From contig NZ_JALNMJ010000010.1 in NCBI RefSeq assembly GCF_023156505.1, positions 124,001 to 188,000 on the forward strand: a DNA stretch of 64,000 bases, in the 5' to 3' direction. The notes beneath the pieces were generated by a model, which was given only the letters and a program-made list of their open reading frames with translations, was not told where the DNA came from and ran no database searches. This DNA is from Roseibium sediminicola. Lineage in GTDB: Bacteria; Pseudomonadota; Alphaproteobacteria; Rhizobiales; Stappiaceae. The position numbers were made by a program, and so were the translations under genes. Below, piece by piece: positions 27,374-35,852 of this stretch; positions within the stretch are counted from its first letter, which is position 1; the number at the start of each line of letters is the position of its first letter.

Positions 27374-28969
27374 TCAGGCCGCTGCCTCAGCTTGTGCACC
27401 TGGCAACCGCGCCTGAAAGCGGTCGGTGACCTCAAGCTGTGCACCCGTTTCGCTTTCGTAGCTCAGCGTCAGACGAGGACCGAAACCATCGGCATCTCTC
27501 CCTCCTTGCCGCCAATCCGATCCTGTCTTGTCGTTCGGAGAAAGATACCACCGGCCGGTTGATAGGCCGGAAGACTGCAAATAGCGTTCAGCTTCGGTAC
27601 GCAAATAGGCGTGACTGTCTCCATTGACATCCGGATAGACCTTTTCTGCAGGGTAATTCAAAACAGTGCCAGGGGAAACTGAAGAGAACTCGGAGAGCCC
27701 CCAGGTTCGGCTGAAACGCTCAATCGCTAGATTTGCAGCGGCGTCGTCATCGCCCACCATCTCCACATAGGCCTGGCGGAGCAGCGTTTGGTATTCGGCC
27801 AACGCCTTCGCTTCTATTTTGGCGTCTGATCCGAGCGCTCGGAACCTATCGAAGGATGTTCGGGCAGTCGCCTTGGTTTTCCCGGCGTTTTCACCCAACT
27901 GACTTTGGTCTGCGACGCCAGTTGGACCAACGACATCAAAATCTCCGTTCTGGCCCGCCTGGGCCCTTCGGTCACGCTCCTGGTCGCCAAACGCGGCTCG
28001 GTCTCCGGACTGAAACAAAAGACTGGCATCCGGGTCCTGCTCGGATGGCAGACCAATCCCGCCGGATGGCAGTGTCTTGTCGAATTCCGGCCACGGTATT
28101 TGTGCAGCACCAGGCAGGCTCGGTGCATTTCCAAGCGGAAATTCCCTGAAATCCTGGCGCAAGGTCCGCCTGCGCTCGTCCGGTGAAAAACGGAGGCTTG
28201 GTGCGGCATTGCCCGTCTCGTAGACAAAGCCGCTTCCTTCGAACCAGGCATCTGTGGGAAATTGCGACTGACTGACGTTCAGCTCCACCTCTTTGCCGTC
28301 GACCATGACATTGGGATGCTTGCGCCAGTGTTTTGAACTCGTCATCGCGGCCGGCTCCAGCGTCAGTTTGCCGCCTTCCAGCACAACCACGCCGTCCCGC
28401 GCACGAAACGCATATGCTTGATTAAATTGCTCGGCGAAATCGGAATAGGGCATCGGGTCGACCACCCACGACTTCCGGGAAGTCTTGTATGTTTCCAGAT
28501 AGTCCTGATAGGCCTTGCGAATGCCCTCTTCGGCCCTTCGTTTTTTCCATCCTGCCACCTCGGCGAAACTGTTTGTGGCGAACGAACTGTGGATTGCAGC
28601 TCGGGACAGGCGGACGACATCTTCCCAGCCGCCGTCGTTCTCACGAACATATTGGCCGATCCGCATGCCGATGGAATTGTTCCACATGTCGAGGCCATTG
28701 TCGGCACCATTCACAGCGTCCAGTTCGTGGTCTGTCAGGATTGAAAATGCAGTATCCGGCCCATATCGGCGAGTGCATTCGGCGGACAACAGAATGTGCC
28801 TGTAGGCATCTGCGGCGCCACCGTTTTGTCGCCCCGGCAATTGAGACGCAATCGTTTCGCCAACAATGAGATTTTTGGGTAACTTTTCGTCCCACCAATC
28901 CTGAAACAGTTTTCGGTCTAAGACAAATCTTCCTTCCTTGAGCTTTTTCCAAGCTCCTTGAGCGTCCAT
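27374..28969 (-). CDS. module 2 effector-like protein: DUF6973-like N-terminus plus shared C-terminal domain
   Basis: 531 residues. The N-terminal domain (about 1-200) contains DAYRHILLSAECTRRYGP, LTDHELDAV and DMWNNSIGMRIG, a His/Glu/Asn pattern resembling DUF6973-type domains of polymorphic toxins and phage proteins. Then come a strand-rich middle and a Gln/Asp-rich linker. From about residue 375 the C-terminal domain is shared with module 1 (SFDRFRALG, LAIERFSRTWGLSEF, RWYLSPNDKTGSDW, GPRLTLSYESETGAQLEV). Unlike its paralogue it reads through to a natural end. It overlaps the membrane gene by 52 bases and precedes terminase by 61 bases. An enzymatic role is inferred only from the motif pattern. 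Confidence 0.65.
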   Translation of the reverse strand: MDAQGAWKKLKEGRFVLDRKLFQDWWDEKLPKNLIVGETIASQLPGRQNGGAADAYRHILLSAECTRRYGPDTAFSILTDHELDAVNGADNGLDMWNNSIGMRIGQYVRENDGGWEDVVRLSRAAIHSSFATNSFAEVAGWKKRRAEEGIRKAYQDYLETYKTSRKSWVVDPMPYSDFAEQFNQAYAFRARDGVVVLEGGKLTLEPAAMTSSKHWRKHPNVMVDGKEVELNVSQSQFPTDAWFEGSGFVYETGNAAPSLRFSPDERRRTLRQDFREFPLGNAPSLPGAAQIPWPEFDKTLPSGGIGLPSEQDPDASLLFQSGDRAAFGDQERDRRAQAGQNGDFDVVGPTGVADQSQLGENAGKTKATARTSFDRFRALGSDAKIEAKALAEYQTLLRQAYVEMVGDDDAAANLAIERFSRTWGLSEFSSVSPGTVLNYPAEKVYPDVNGDSHAYLRTEAERYLQSSGLSTGRWYLSPNDKTGSDWRQGGRDADGFGPRLTLSYESETGAQLEVTDRFQARLPGAQAEAAA

Positions 28970-29391
28970 TGAAATTTTTCTCCCCTTCGCTCTTTGCGAT
29001 ATCCTGAAAAACTTAAATACAAAAACAAAACAACAAGACCGATGTGAGTAATTATTCTCTCTTCATCGATATGCATGTGCATATCAAGATTATCTATCGT
29101 GTTTGCATATAGTGCCATCGCCAAGGTGATCACATTCAATATGAAGACAACCAATAGAATAATTGTAGAAACAACATTTCTCAGAAAAACCACACTCCGA
29201 AAAAATGAAACCACTACATAAATATTATTTACCCAAAAGCTTATATCGACAGTAATACCGACAATCACAAAGATCCTATAGTCCCTTATCTGATCGACAC
29301 CAGAAAAAAGCATGGCAAAATCACTGTCTGCGCCTCTGGCGAAGACTGTAAATACAAAAAACCAAAACAGAGCAATCAGCCTGAGCTTCAT
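28918..29391 (-). CDS. module 2 small membrane protein
   Basis: 157 residues, AT-rich. An N-terminal signal or helix (LIALFWFFVFTVFARGA) is followed by helices near YRIFVIVGITVDISFWV, VVSTIILLVVFILNVITLAM and THIGLVVLFLYLSF, then a basic cytoplasmic tail (KSSRKEDLS). A short loop MHMHIDEERI carries two histidines. ATG 29391 has AAGG upstream. It takes the same place as the membrane gene of module 1 but shares no obvious sequence with it, as expected if each membrane protein is matched to its own partner. Confidence 0.6.
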   Translation of the reverse strand: MKLRLIALFWFFVFTVFARGADSDFAMLFSGVDQIRDYRIFVIVGITVDISFWVNNIYVVVSFFRSVVFLRNVVSTIILLVVFILNVITLAMALYANTIDNLDMHMHIDEERIITHIGLVVLFLYLSFSGYRKERRGEKFQWTLKELGKSSRKEDLS

Positions 29392-29508
29392 ATCGAATGA
29401 CCTTCGGTAAAAGCAGCTGGTCCCTGTGCGCCACGTTGGTTGTGTGGGGAACTGACCAGCTTGCCAGCGTTCGTCCGCTGGCTATCTCTTCAGATACAAC
29501 GCCAGCTT

Positions 29509-29532
29509 GTTCACTTATTGTTCTCTTGTCAA
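29509..29532 (-). promoter_or_regulatory. SOS promoter of module 2 (TTGACA plus LexA box)
   Basis: Minus strand: TTGACA (29532-29527), three bases, then GAACAATAAGTGAAC (29523-29509), again GAAC-N7-GAAC, with CAAGCT 17 bases after TTGACA. Spacing is the same as in module 1. The box overlaps the stop codon of the phage fragment upstream, so the module is joined exactly at a gene end. Confidence 0.75.
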
Positions 29533-29721
29533 CCTATAGCTGAAAGGCCCACCGATCATAACCCTGGCATCCAGCCTGGCTTTCAAAACGGGAAAGACGC
29601 CGCCGCCCGAAACGAAATTCGAATTGCCGATCTGCCTCGGCGCGACACCGCGCAACTGACTGAAACCGATGCCGACACGGCTGCTCGGGTCTGCGTGTTC
29701 AAACGCGGCAGGCAGAATTTC
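29515..29721 (-). pseudogene. C-terminal fragment of a phage protein
   Basis: An open frame of 68 codons without a start, bounded upstream by TGA at 29724-29722. The translation is well composed (DPSSRVGIGFSQLRGVAPRQ, NSNFVSGGGVFPVLKARL, GGPFSYRLTREQ) and ends naturally in TAA. It looks like the end of a structural or tail protein whose 5' part was lost at a junction near 29722. The parent family was not identified. Confidence 0.5.
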
Positions 29722-30005
29722 TCACTCTATCAACTACACCCGGTTTTATCGCAGTTTTGACGAACCTGTCCAATCGGCGAACGCGGCTGAACCATCTGTT
29801 TAGATTTACTTTTTTAGCTTTCCGGTTCGATTCAAGGGGTTCTGGAACCTTCCCCTTGTGCGCACTCACGACTTTTTTGCGCAGCCCGTTTGTCCGTGCC
29901 GAATGCTCTTTCGCGTTCGGATGAGCCCTCCCCTTCAACGTCATCAAACTCAAATCAGTTTTACCTGGCACCGCACTTCCGGCTTGACTCACAATCGAAA
30001 CTATA
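29722..30005. other. junction region between phage block and ROK operon
   Basis: No supported gene. It has a hairpin at 29833-29858 (CAAGGGG and CCCCTTG arms with an inner GGTTC/GAACC) without a T-run. The phage fragment breaks off at its left edge and the ROK promoter begins at its right edge (a -10-like TATAAT at 30002-30007). Confidence 0.4.
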
Positions 30006-30032
30006 ATTAGTTCGGTCATAGAACGAACTAAT
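30006..30032. promoter_or_regulatory. inverted repeat, probable ROK operator
   Basis: ATTAGTTCG, nine bases, CGAACTAAT: perfect 9-bp arms ending 12 bases before the ROK start codon and overlapping a TATAAT. TTAGTT-type half-sites are known for ROK/XylR repressors, so autoregulation and control of the downstream operon are likely. Confidence 0.6.
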
Positions 30033-30044
30033 GAGGTAGCAGTC

Positions 30045-31259
30045 TTGGCCGACCCGTCCAACATTTCCAGGCGCATGTCCTTGAGTGCCGTGGTTCAGGC
30101 AATTGCCAGCTACAGCCCGATCTCCCGCGCCAGCGTTTCCAAGATCACGGGTCTGTCCAAGCAGACGGTCTCCGAGATCGTCGGAAACCTGGAAGAGGAA
30201 GGCTGGGTCAGAACGGTCGGCCAGACGGAGGGTCATGTCGGCCGGCGTGCCGTGGTCTACGAGATCGTGCCGGACGCGGCCTCCGTGGCAAGCGTCGACC
30301 TCGGCGGCACCAAGATCCGCGTCGCCATCTGCAACCTGACCGGTGCCGTTGTTTCCGAACGGGTTGAACCGACCGACAAGGCCGGTGGTCAGGCCGTGGT
30401 CGACCAGGTTGCCGACCTGATCCGGCGCACCGCCAGCGACGCCGGCACAGCCTCGAAATTGCCGCGCATTGCCGTGATTGGTGTACCGGGAGCCCCCGAT
30501 CCGTCAAGCGGCCGGATCCGCATGGCACCGAACATTCCCGGCATCGGCGACCTGGACGCGCCCGCGCTGTGGCGCGACGAGCTCGGCATTGAGGTTTTTG
30601 TCGAAAACGACGTCAATCTGGCGGCTCTTGGCGAACATTGGCTTACCAAACGCGGCGACAAGGACGACCTCGTCTATGTCTCCATCGGCACCGGCATCGG
30701 TGCCGGCATCGTCATCGGAGGCCAGCTCCACCGGGGACTGAACGGCGCGGCTGGCGAGATTGGCTACCTGCCCTTCGGCGCCGATCCGTTTGAGCCTGAA
30801 AGCCTTAAGACCGGTGCCCTGGAGCGCGTCGCCGCAACCCATGCCATCACGGACCTTTACACCGCCAAGACCGGCAAGGTCCTTGACGTGCCCGCCGTCT
30901 TCGACGCCGCCAACAATGGCGACGAAGCGGCCTGTGCAACCCTTGATCAGACCGCCCGTCAGGCGGCCCGTGTCATGGCCGCGCTTGCCGCGGTCCTGGA
31001 CCCGTCCTGCATCGTGATTGGCGGTTCCATCGGCGCGCGCGGCGAACTCTTCACACGTGTCGAGACACATCTGAAGGCCTGTTTCCCGCGTCCCGTCCAG
31101 ATCGAAAAATCAACGCTCGGCAATCACGCCGCGCTCGCCGGCGGTGCCTCAGTCGCCCTGTCCCGGTTGCACCTGTCTCTGTTCACGGAGGGTCTCAAGG
31201 GCGTCGAAATCGCCGTCCCGCCACCCTCGATCGAAACCTTCAGGAAAGGAGCGGCCTGA
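30045..31259 (+). CDS. ROK family transcriptional regulator
   Basis: A 404-residue repressor. The N-terminal winged helix (RASVSKITGLSKQTVSEIVG, GHVGRRAVVYEI) is followed by a ROK sugar-kinase-like domain with the phosphate loop SVDLGGTKIRVAI and the signature VYVSIGTGIGAGIVIGGQLH. The second part of the usual ROK zinc motif (CxCGxxGC) is absent: after GAAGEIGYLPFG the sequence continues without the cysteine cluster, so zinc binding is doubtful. It starts at TTG 30045 with GAGG 8 bases upstream. It is the first gene of a six-gene operon, overlapping the next by one base (TGATG). Confidence 0.85.
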   Translation: MADPSNISRRMSLSAVVQAIASYSPISRASVSKITGLSKQTVSEIVGNLEEEGWVRTVGQTEGHVGRRAVVYEIVPDAASVASVDLGGTKIRVAICNLTGAVVSERVEPTDKAGGQAVVDQVADLIRRTASDAGTASKLPRIAVIGVPGAPDPSSGRIRMAPNIPGIGDLDAPALWRDELGIEVFVENDVNLAALGEHWLTKRGDKDDLVYVSIGTGIGAGIVIGGQLHRGLNGAAGEIGYLPFGADPFEPESLKTGALERVAATHAITDLYTAKTGKVLDVPAVFDAANNGDEAACATLDQTARQAARVMAALAAVLDPSCIVIGGSIGARGELFTRVETHLKACFPRPVQIEKSTLGNHAALAGGASVALSRLHLSLFTEGLKGVEIAVPPPSIETFRKGAA

Positions 31260-32518
31260 TGCGGGACGCCCTCCTCCGGCAATTGGCCGCTGCCCAGGAC
31301 CGCGATGCCGATCTGAAACTTTTGCAGGACGCCATCGGTATCGACAGCGTCACCGGCAACGAGACCGGATTTGCGTCCTTTCTCAAGGCACAGATGGAAA
31401 CGCTTGGCCTTCAAACAGGTTCAGGCGACTTCCTGCCCGGCCGGCTGAATGTCTGGGGCGAGACGATACCAGACGTTATGGATGCCAAACGGCTCATGTT
31501 CCTCGGCCACACCGATACGGTCCATGTGCGTGGCTGGGAAGACAACTGGCAAGGCGCACCTCAGCAAAGCCCGTTCTCCGGCGCGCTCATAGACGGCGAC
31601 ATCTGGGGGCGTGGCGCATGTGACCTGAAAGGCGGCATCTGCGCGGCCCTTGCCGGTCTCCGCCTGCTGCAACGGGCCGGCTACCGGCCCAGAGGCGGGC
31701 TCTCCTTTGCCTTCATCGGCGACGAGGAAAGCGGCGAACCCGGCACTGGCGTCAGCGCCGGTGCTCATGACCTGGTAAAGCGTGTGCGTGCCGGCGAGAT
31801 CGCCAAACCGGATTTCGCCGTCTATGTCGAGCCGACAAAACTGGATGTCTACACCGCCCAGATCGGCTTTTTCATCGCTGACGTTACCGTGACCGGCAAA
31901 TCCGCCTATTTCGGCACGCCGGAACTCGGCACCGATGCCTTGAAGGCCACTCATGCTGTCCTTGAACGGATTTGGGAGCATGAAGCCGAGCTGGCGGCTG
32001 GACTGAAACACGAGCTTGTCGGCGCCTCTTCGATCCTCGTTACGGACATTCAAGGCGGCGGTTATATCGCTGTGCCCGGCGAGTGCCGGTTTTCCCTGAT
32101 CCGCAAATTGCGCCCGGGCGAGGACCTCGATGAAGCCGTCAGGGTCCTTGAAGGCGTTCTCCGGGCCGCACCGGTCGCCGACGGCATCACCTTGAAAATC
32201 GATTACACGGCTGGCCGCGATCACAAGTTCGGCGGTTCGCCGGTCGAAATCGCTCCCGATGATCCGGACGCCCGCCAGCTGTCGCGCTGTGTCAGCGACG
32301 TCCTGGATTCGGGCGGCGCGCTTGGCGGCGCGCCCTATTGGTCGGAAATGCCTTTTCTCGTCAACGAGATCGGCTGCCCGACGGTCTATTGCGCCCCCGG
32401 CGACATCGCCCTGGCGCACACGTTCGAAGAGCGTATCGAGGTGGAAAGCTACCTGGCGGCCGTCAGGGCTTTTGCGCTGTTCGTGGCCGACTATTGCGGC
32501 CTGGAAGAAGCACGGTAA
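31259..32518 (+). CDS. M20 family metallopeptidase (ArgE/DapE type)
   Basis: A 419-residue cytoplasmic dizinc hydrolase. Metal-site motifs in order: GHTDTVH (near residue 83), GRGACDLKGG (near 118), catalytic Glu pair in IGDEESGEPG (near 157), and a C-terminal AHTFEERI (near 385). A dimerisation lid lies between. M20 enzymes remove acyl groups or cleave small peptides. It is translationally coupled to the ROK gene and precedes an ABC importer, so it probably processes the imported substrate, for example an N-acylated amino acid. That substrate is inference. Confidence 0.85.
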   Translation: MRDALLRQLAAAQDRDADLKLLQDAIGIDSVTGNETGFASFLKAQMETLGLQTGSGDFLPGRLNVWGETIPDVMDAKRLMFLGHTDTVHVRGWEDNWQGAPQQSPFSGALIDGDIWGRGACDLKGGICAALAGLRLLQRAGYRPRGGLSFAFIGDEESGEPGTGVSAGAHDLVKRVRAGEIAKPDFAVYVEPTKLDVYTAQIGFFIADVTVTGKSAYFGTPELGTDALKATHAVLERIWEHEAELAAGLKHELVGASSILVTDIQGGGYIAVPGECRFSLIRKLRPGEDLDEAVRVLEGVLRAAPVADGITLKIDYTAGRDHKFGGSPVEIAPDDPDARQLSRCVSDVLDSGGALGGAPYWSEMPFLVNEIGCPTVYCAPGDIALAHTFEERIEVESYLAAVRAFALFVADYCGLEEAR

Positions 32519-32543
32519 CAACTAACAACCAGAGGGTACCGAC

Positions 32544-33614
32544 ATGAAATCTGCAGCAAAATACCTGGCGGCATCCGCCCTGTTCGGGTTGATGAGCGTC
32601 ACAACACTCTCGCCGTCGGCCATGGCACAAACCATTGGGCCTGGCGGCGAAACGGCAACCCCGTCCGCGGAGGTCGTTGTCGGCGCCGACAGCCTGGAAG
32701 CCATTCGCGGCGCCGGCTACAAGGCGGCCCTGCTCTGGCACGACCAGTCCGATTTCGTCAACGCCGTCAGCGCCGGTGCCAGGGACGAGTTCGACCGGCT
32801 TGGCATCGAGGTCGTCGCCACCACCAGCGCCGGTTTTGACGCCGCCAAACAGCGCAGCGACATCGAAACGTCCTTGGCCAAGGAACCGAACATCATCCTG
32901 TCGCTGCCGCTTGACCCGGTGACCTCCGCGGCCGCCTTCAAGGAAGCCCGCGATGGCGGCGTGTCTCTGGTGTTCCTGTCCAACCTGCCGGCCGGCTACG
33001 AGCATCCGCGCGACTACGCGGCCATCGTCACCGACGATCTCTTCCAGATGGGCAAACAGGCGGCCGACGCACTGGCAAGCGCCATGGGCGGCAAGGGCAC
33101 CGTTGGCTGGATCTATCACGACGCCGACTATTACGTGACCAACCAGCGCGACAATGCCTTCAAGACAACCATTGAAAACGACTATCCGGACATTTCGATC
33201 GTCGCCGAACAGGGCATCAGCGACCCGGCCCGCGCCGAGGAAATCGCCAATGCCATGCTTTTGAAAAACCCGGATCTCGGCGGCATTTACGTGACCTGGG
33301 CCGGTCCGGCCGAAGGTGTGTTGGCAGCCCTGCGTGCCAATGGCAACAAGACCACCAAGATCGTCACGCTCGATCTCTCAGAACCGGTTGCCCTCGACAT
33401 GGTCCGCGGCGGCAACGTCGCCGCCATCGTCGCCGACGAGGCCTATGAGCTCGGACGGGCCATGGCGGCGGCCGCCGCCCTGCGTCTTGCCGGCAAGGAC
33501 GTTCCCCCCTTCGTGACCGCCCCGGCCATCACCGTGACCGCCGACACGGTCCAGGAAGGCTGGAAAAAGTCGCTGAACATCGACGCGCCGGCAAGCGTAT
33601 CCTCCGCGCAGTGA
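32544..33614 (+). CDS. sugar-type ABC transporter substrate-binding protein
   Basis: A 356-residue periplasmic binding protein with a signal peptide ending near PSAMA. It has the two-lobed type I periplasmic fold of the ribose/galactose group (GYKAALLWHDQSDFVNAVSA, NIILSLPLDPV, KGTVGWIYHDADYYVTNQR, GIYVTWAGPAEGVLAAL). AGAGGG lies upstream of ATG 32544. Although the family name is sugar-binding, the operon context (peptidase and PLP enzyme) suggests a nitrogen-containing ligand. Confidence 0.85.
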   Translation: MKSAAKYLAASALFGLMSVTTLSPSAMAQTIGPGGETATPSAEVVVGADSLEAIRGAGYKAALLWHDQSDFVNAVSAGARDEFDRLGIEVVATTSAGFDAAKQRSDIETSLAKEPNIILSLPLDPVTSAAAFKEARDGGVSLVFLSNLPAGYEHPRDYAAIVTDDLFQMGKQAADALASAMGGKGTVGWIYHDADYYVTNQRDNAFKTTIENDYPDISIVAEQGISDPARAEEIANAMLLKNPDLGGIYVTWAGPAEGVLAALRANGNKTTKIVTLDLSEPVALDMVRGGNVAAIVADEAYELGRAMAAAAALRLAGKDVPPFVTAPAITVTADTVQEGWKKSLNIDAPASVSSAQ

Positions 33615-33674
33615 CCGGCAATGCGGCGGGCAGGCTCCCTGCCCGCCGGCACTTCTTGCAGCAAAGAGACTGAT

Positions 33675-34628
33675 ATGACCACCATCGCAGCGCGCCTGCA
33701 GCGCCTGGATCTTCAGCGGTCCGTAATATATCTCGGCTTCCTGGCGATCTTCCTGTTCTTCGCGATCACGCTTCATGGAGACGGCTTTCTGACCAGCCGG
33801 AACCTGACCAACATCGTCCTGCAGACCGCCCCGGCCACGATCATGGCAATCGGTCTTGTCTTTGCCCTCTCCGCCGGAGAAATCGACCTCAGCTTCGGCT
33901 CGGTGGTGGCGGTCTCCGCGCTCTCCGCCGCCGTTGCCATGCAGTCCTACCCGATGGCGGTCGGCGTTCTGGCCGGCCTCGGCGCCGGCGCCCTGATCGG
34001 CGCCATCAACGGGGTCCTCGTCGCCTATCTGCGCCTGCCTTCTTTCCTGGTCACGCTTGCGACCATGGGACTCTTCGCAGGCATCGCACGCTCAATGACG
34101 GACCTGCGCTCCATCCCTGTGCTGAACGACACGTTCACCGGCATCTTCGGCTCCGGCTCCCTGTTTTCCGTTCCCTCGCTGGTCATCTGGACCGTGGTTG
34201 CCGTCGCCATCGGCCACATCGTCTACCGCAACACCCGCTTCGGCGCTCATGTGCTGGCCACCGGCGACAACGCACGCGCCGCCCAGGTCTCCGGCATCAA
34301 GGTGCCACGCATCCGCCTCGGCGTGCTGATGCTCTGCGGCACCATGGCGGGCCTTGCCGGACTGCTCTATGCCGGCCGCCTGCAGGCCGCCAAATACACG
34401 CTCGGCGAAAGCGACCTGATGACCGTGATCGCCGCCGTCATCGTTGGCGGCACCGCCCTCAATGGCGGCAAGGGCTCGATCATCGGCGCCCTGCTCGGCT
34501 CGCTTCTGATGGGCATGCTCAACAACGGCCTCATCCTGATGGGGCTGGATGTGTCCGACCAGATGATCGTCCGCGGACTCATCATCCTCATCGCCGTCGC
34601 CGTCTCGCTGCGCGACGCCAGCCGGTAA
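33675..34628 (+). CDS. ABC transporter permease (RbsC family)
   Basis: A 317-residue inner-membrane permease with about eight to ten helices and RbsC-type landmarks: SAGEIDLSFGSVVAVSAL, NGVLVAYLRLPSFLVTLATM, ATGDNARAAQVSGIKV and VIVGGTALNGGKGSIIGAL. ATG 33675 has AAAGAGA upstream; the frame is open to 33621. It pairs with the binding protein before it and the ATPase two genes on. Confidence 0.9.
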   Translation: MTTIAARLQRLDLQRSVIYLGFLAIFLFFAITLHGDGFLTSRNLTNIVLQTAPATIMAIGLVFALSAGEIDLSFGSVVAVSALSAAVAMQSYPMAVGVLAGLGAGALIGAINGVLVAYLRLPSFLVTLATMGLFAGIARSMTDLRSIPVLNDTFTGIFGSGSLFSVPSLVIWTVVAVAIGHIVYRNTRFGAHVLATGDNARAAQVSGIKVPRIRLGVLMLCGTMAGLAGLLYAGRLQAAKYTLGESDLMTVIAAVIVGGTALNGGKGSIIGALLGSLLMGMLNNGLILMGLDVSDQMIVRGLIILIAVAVSLRDASR

Positions 34629-34640
34629 CCGGAGATCCTC

Positions 34641-35852
34641 ATGTTTCTCGACACCCTGATCCGCCGCAACCCGGCCTTCATCGAAGCGGCGATGGCCCTG
34701 CATCAGCAGGGAAAGATCCCAGCCAATGCCTATGTACTCGACCTTGATGCGGTGGAAAACAACGCTCGCCTCTTTCAGAACGAAGCGTCCAGACACGATC
34801 TCAAAACCTTCGCCATGACCAAACAGGTCGGCCGTCACTCCGGCTTTTGCCAGGCGGTCATGAAAGGTGGCATCGACCGCTCGGTCGCCGTCGACATGGC
34901 CTGCGCCGTCGCTTGCGACCGCGCCGGCTTGAAGACCGGGCATCTCGGTCATCTGGTTCAGGTCCCCCGCCAGGAGGCAGCCTTTGCCGCAGCGCAACTG
35001 CAGCCGGATTACTGGACGGTCTTTTCCGATGAAAAGGCCGCCGAAGCCGCCAGCGCGGCAAAGGCCGCAGGCCGGACCCAACAGCTTCTCGCCCGCATCC
35101 AGACCGAGGGCGACACTTTCTACCGGGGCCACGAAGGCGGTTTTGCCGCCGAGGACGTCGTCGAAGTGGCCGCCCGGCTGGACGCCCTCGACGGTGGAGC
35201 CTTCGCCGGCATCACCACCTTCCCGGCTCTGCTCTTCGATCTCGACACCCGCAAGGTGAAGCCGACTCCGAACCTTGCCACTCTCGGCCGCGCCGCCGAG
35301 GCCCTGGCAAAGGCCGGACGGTCGTCCATCGAGATCAACGCCCCCGGCACCACCTCCTCGGCGGTTCTGGCGGCACTGGCCGAAGCCGGCGCCACCCAGT
35401 GCGAGCCCGGCAACGGCCTCCACGGTACCACGCCGCTTCACGCGGTCGAGGACCTGCCGGAAGATCCGGCCGTTCTCTATCTCTCGGAGGTCTCCCATCA
35501 CCATGGCGGCAAGGCCTATTGTTTCGGCGGCGGGCTCTATATCGATCCGGTCTTCCCGAAATATCAGGTCCAGGCCCTGGTTTCCTCCGAGCCGACGTCC
35601 AGCCGCTCGGCGCTACTGGACGTCGAGATCCCCGACTATTCGGCAATCGACTATTACGCCATGATCGACGCGACCGGCCCGAAGCCGCCTGCCTCCGGTG
35701 ACACGGTCGTCTTCGGCTTCCGCGGACAGGCTTTTGTCACCCGGGCTCTTGTTGCCGGCATCTCCGGCGTCAGCACGGACAATCCGAAAGTCACCACCAT
35801 CGAAAACGGCTTTGGCGATGCCGTCAGCTGGCCGGGAGCCTTCCAGCAATGA
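34641..35852 (+). CDS. YhfX-like PLP-dependent enzyme (alanine-racemase fold)
   Basis: A 403-residue fold-type III PLP protein like YhfX of E. coli. Start MFLDTLIRRNPAFIEAAMAL, then AYVLDLDAVENNARLF and the probable PLP lysine K61 in FAMTKQVGRHSG. Phosphate- and substrate-side motifs are INAPGTTSSAVLA, EPGNGLHGTTPLH and YCFGGGLYIDP. A racemase or epimerase of amino acids is the best guess; YhfX itself is uncharacterised. Its position between the permease and the ATPase of one importer ties it tightly to the transported substrate. It overlaps the ATPase gene by ATGA. Confidence 0.75.
   Translation: MFLDTLIRRNPAFIEAAMALHQQGKIPANAYVLDLDAVENNARLFQNEASRHDLKTFAMTKQVGRHSGFCQAVMKGGIDRSVAVDMACAVACDRAGLKTGHLGHLVQVPRQEAAFAAAQLQPDYWTVFSDEKAAEAASAAKAAGRTQQLLARIQTEGDTFYRGHEGGFAAEDVVEVAARLDALDGGAFAGITTFPALLFDLDTRKVKPTPNLATLGRAAEALAKAGRSSIEINAPGTTSSAVLAALAEAGATQCEPGNGLHGTTPLHAVEDLPEDPAVLYLSEVSHHHGGKAYCFGGGLYIDPVFPKYQVQALVSSEPTSSRSALLDVEIPDYSAIDYYAMIDATGPKPPASGDTVVFGFRGQAFVTRALVAGISGVSTDNPKVTTIENGFGDAVSWPGAFQQ

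Noticed and set aside
29820-29860. GGTTCGATTC resembling a tRNA T-arm, considered as an integration-site remnant
   Set aside because: The flanking bases do not form a proper five-pair T-stem and no acceptor or anticodon arm can be built; only an unrelated hairpin is present.
29699-30076. A 125-codon minus-strand frame before the ROK gene
   Set aside because: Overlaps the ROK start and operator; its basic, low-complexity translation matches nothing.
34092-35504. A 470-codon minus-strand frame
   Set aside because: Antisense to the permease and YhfX-like genes; same composition artefact.
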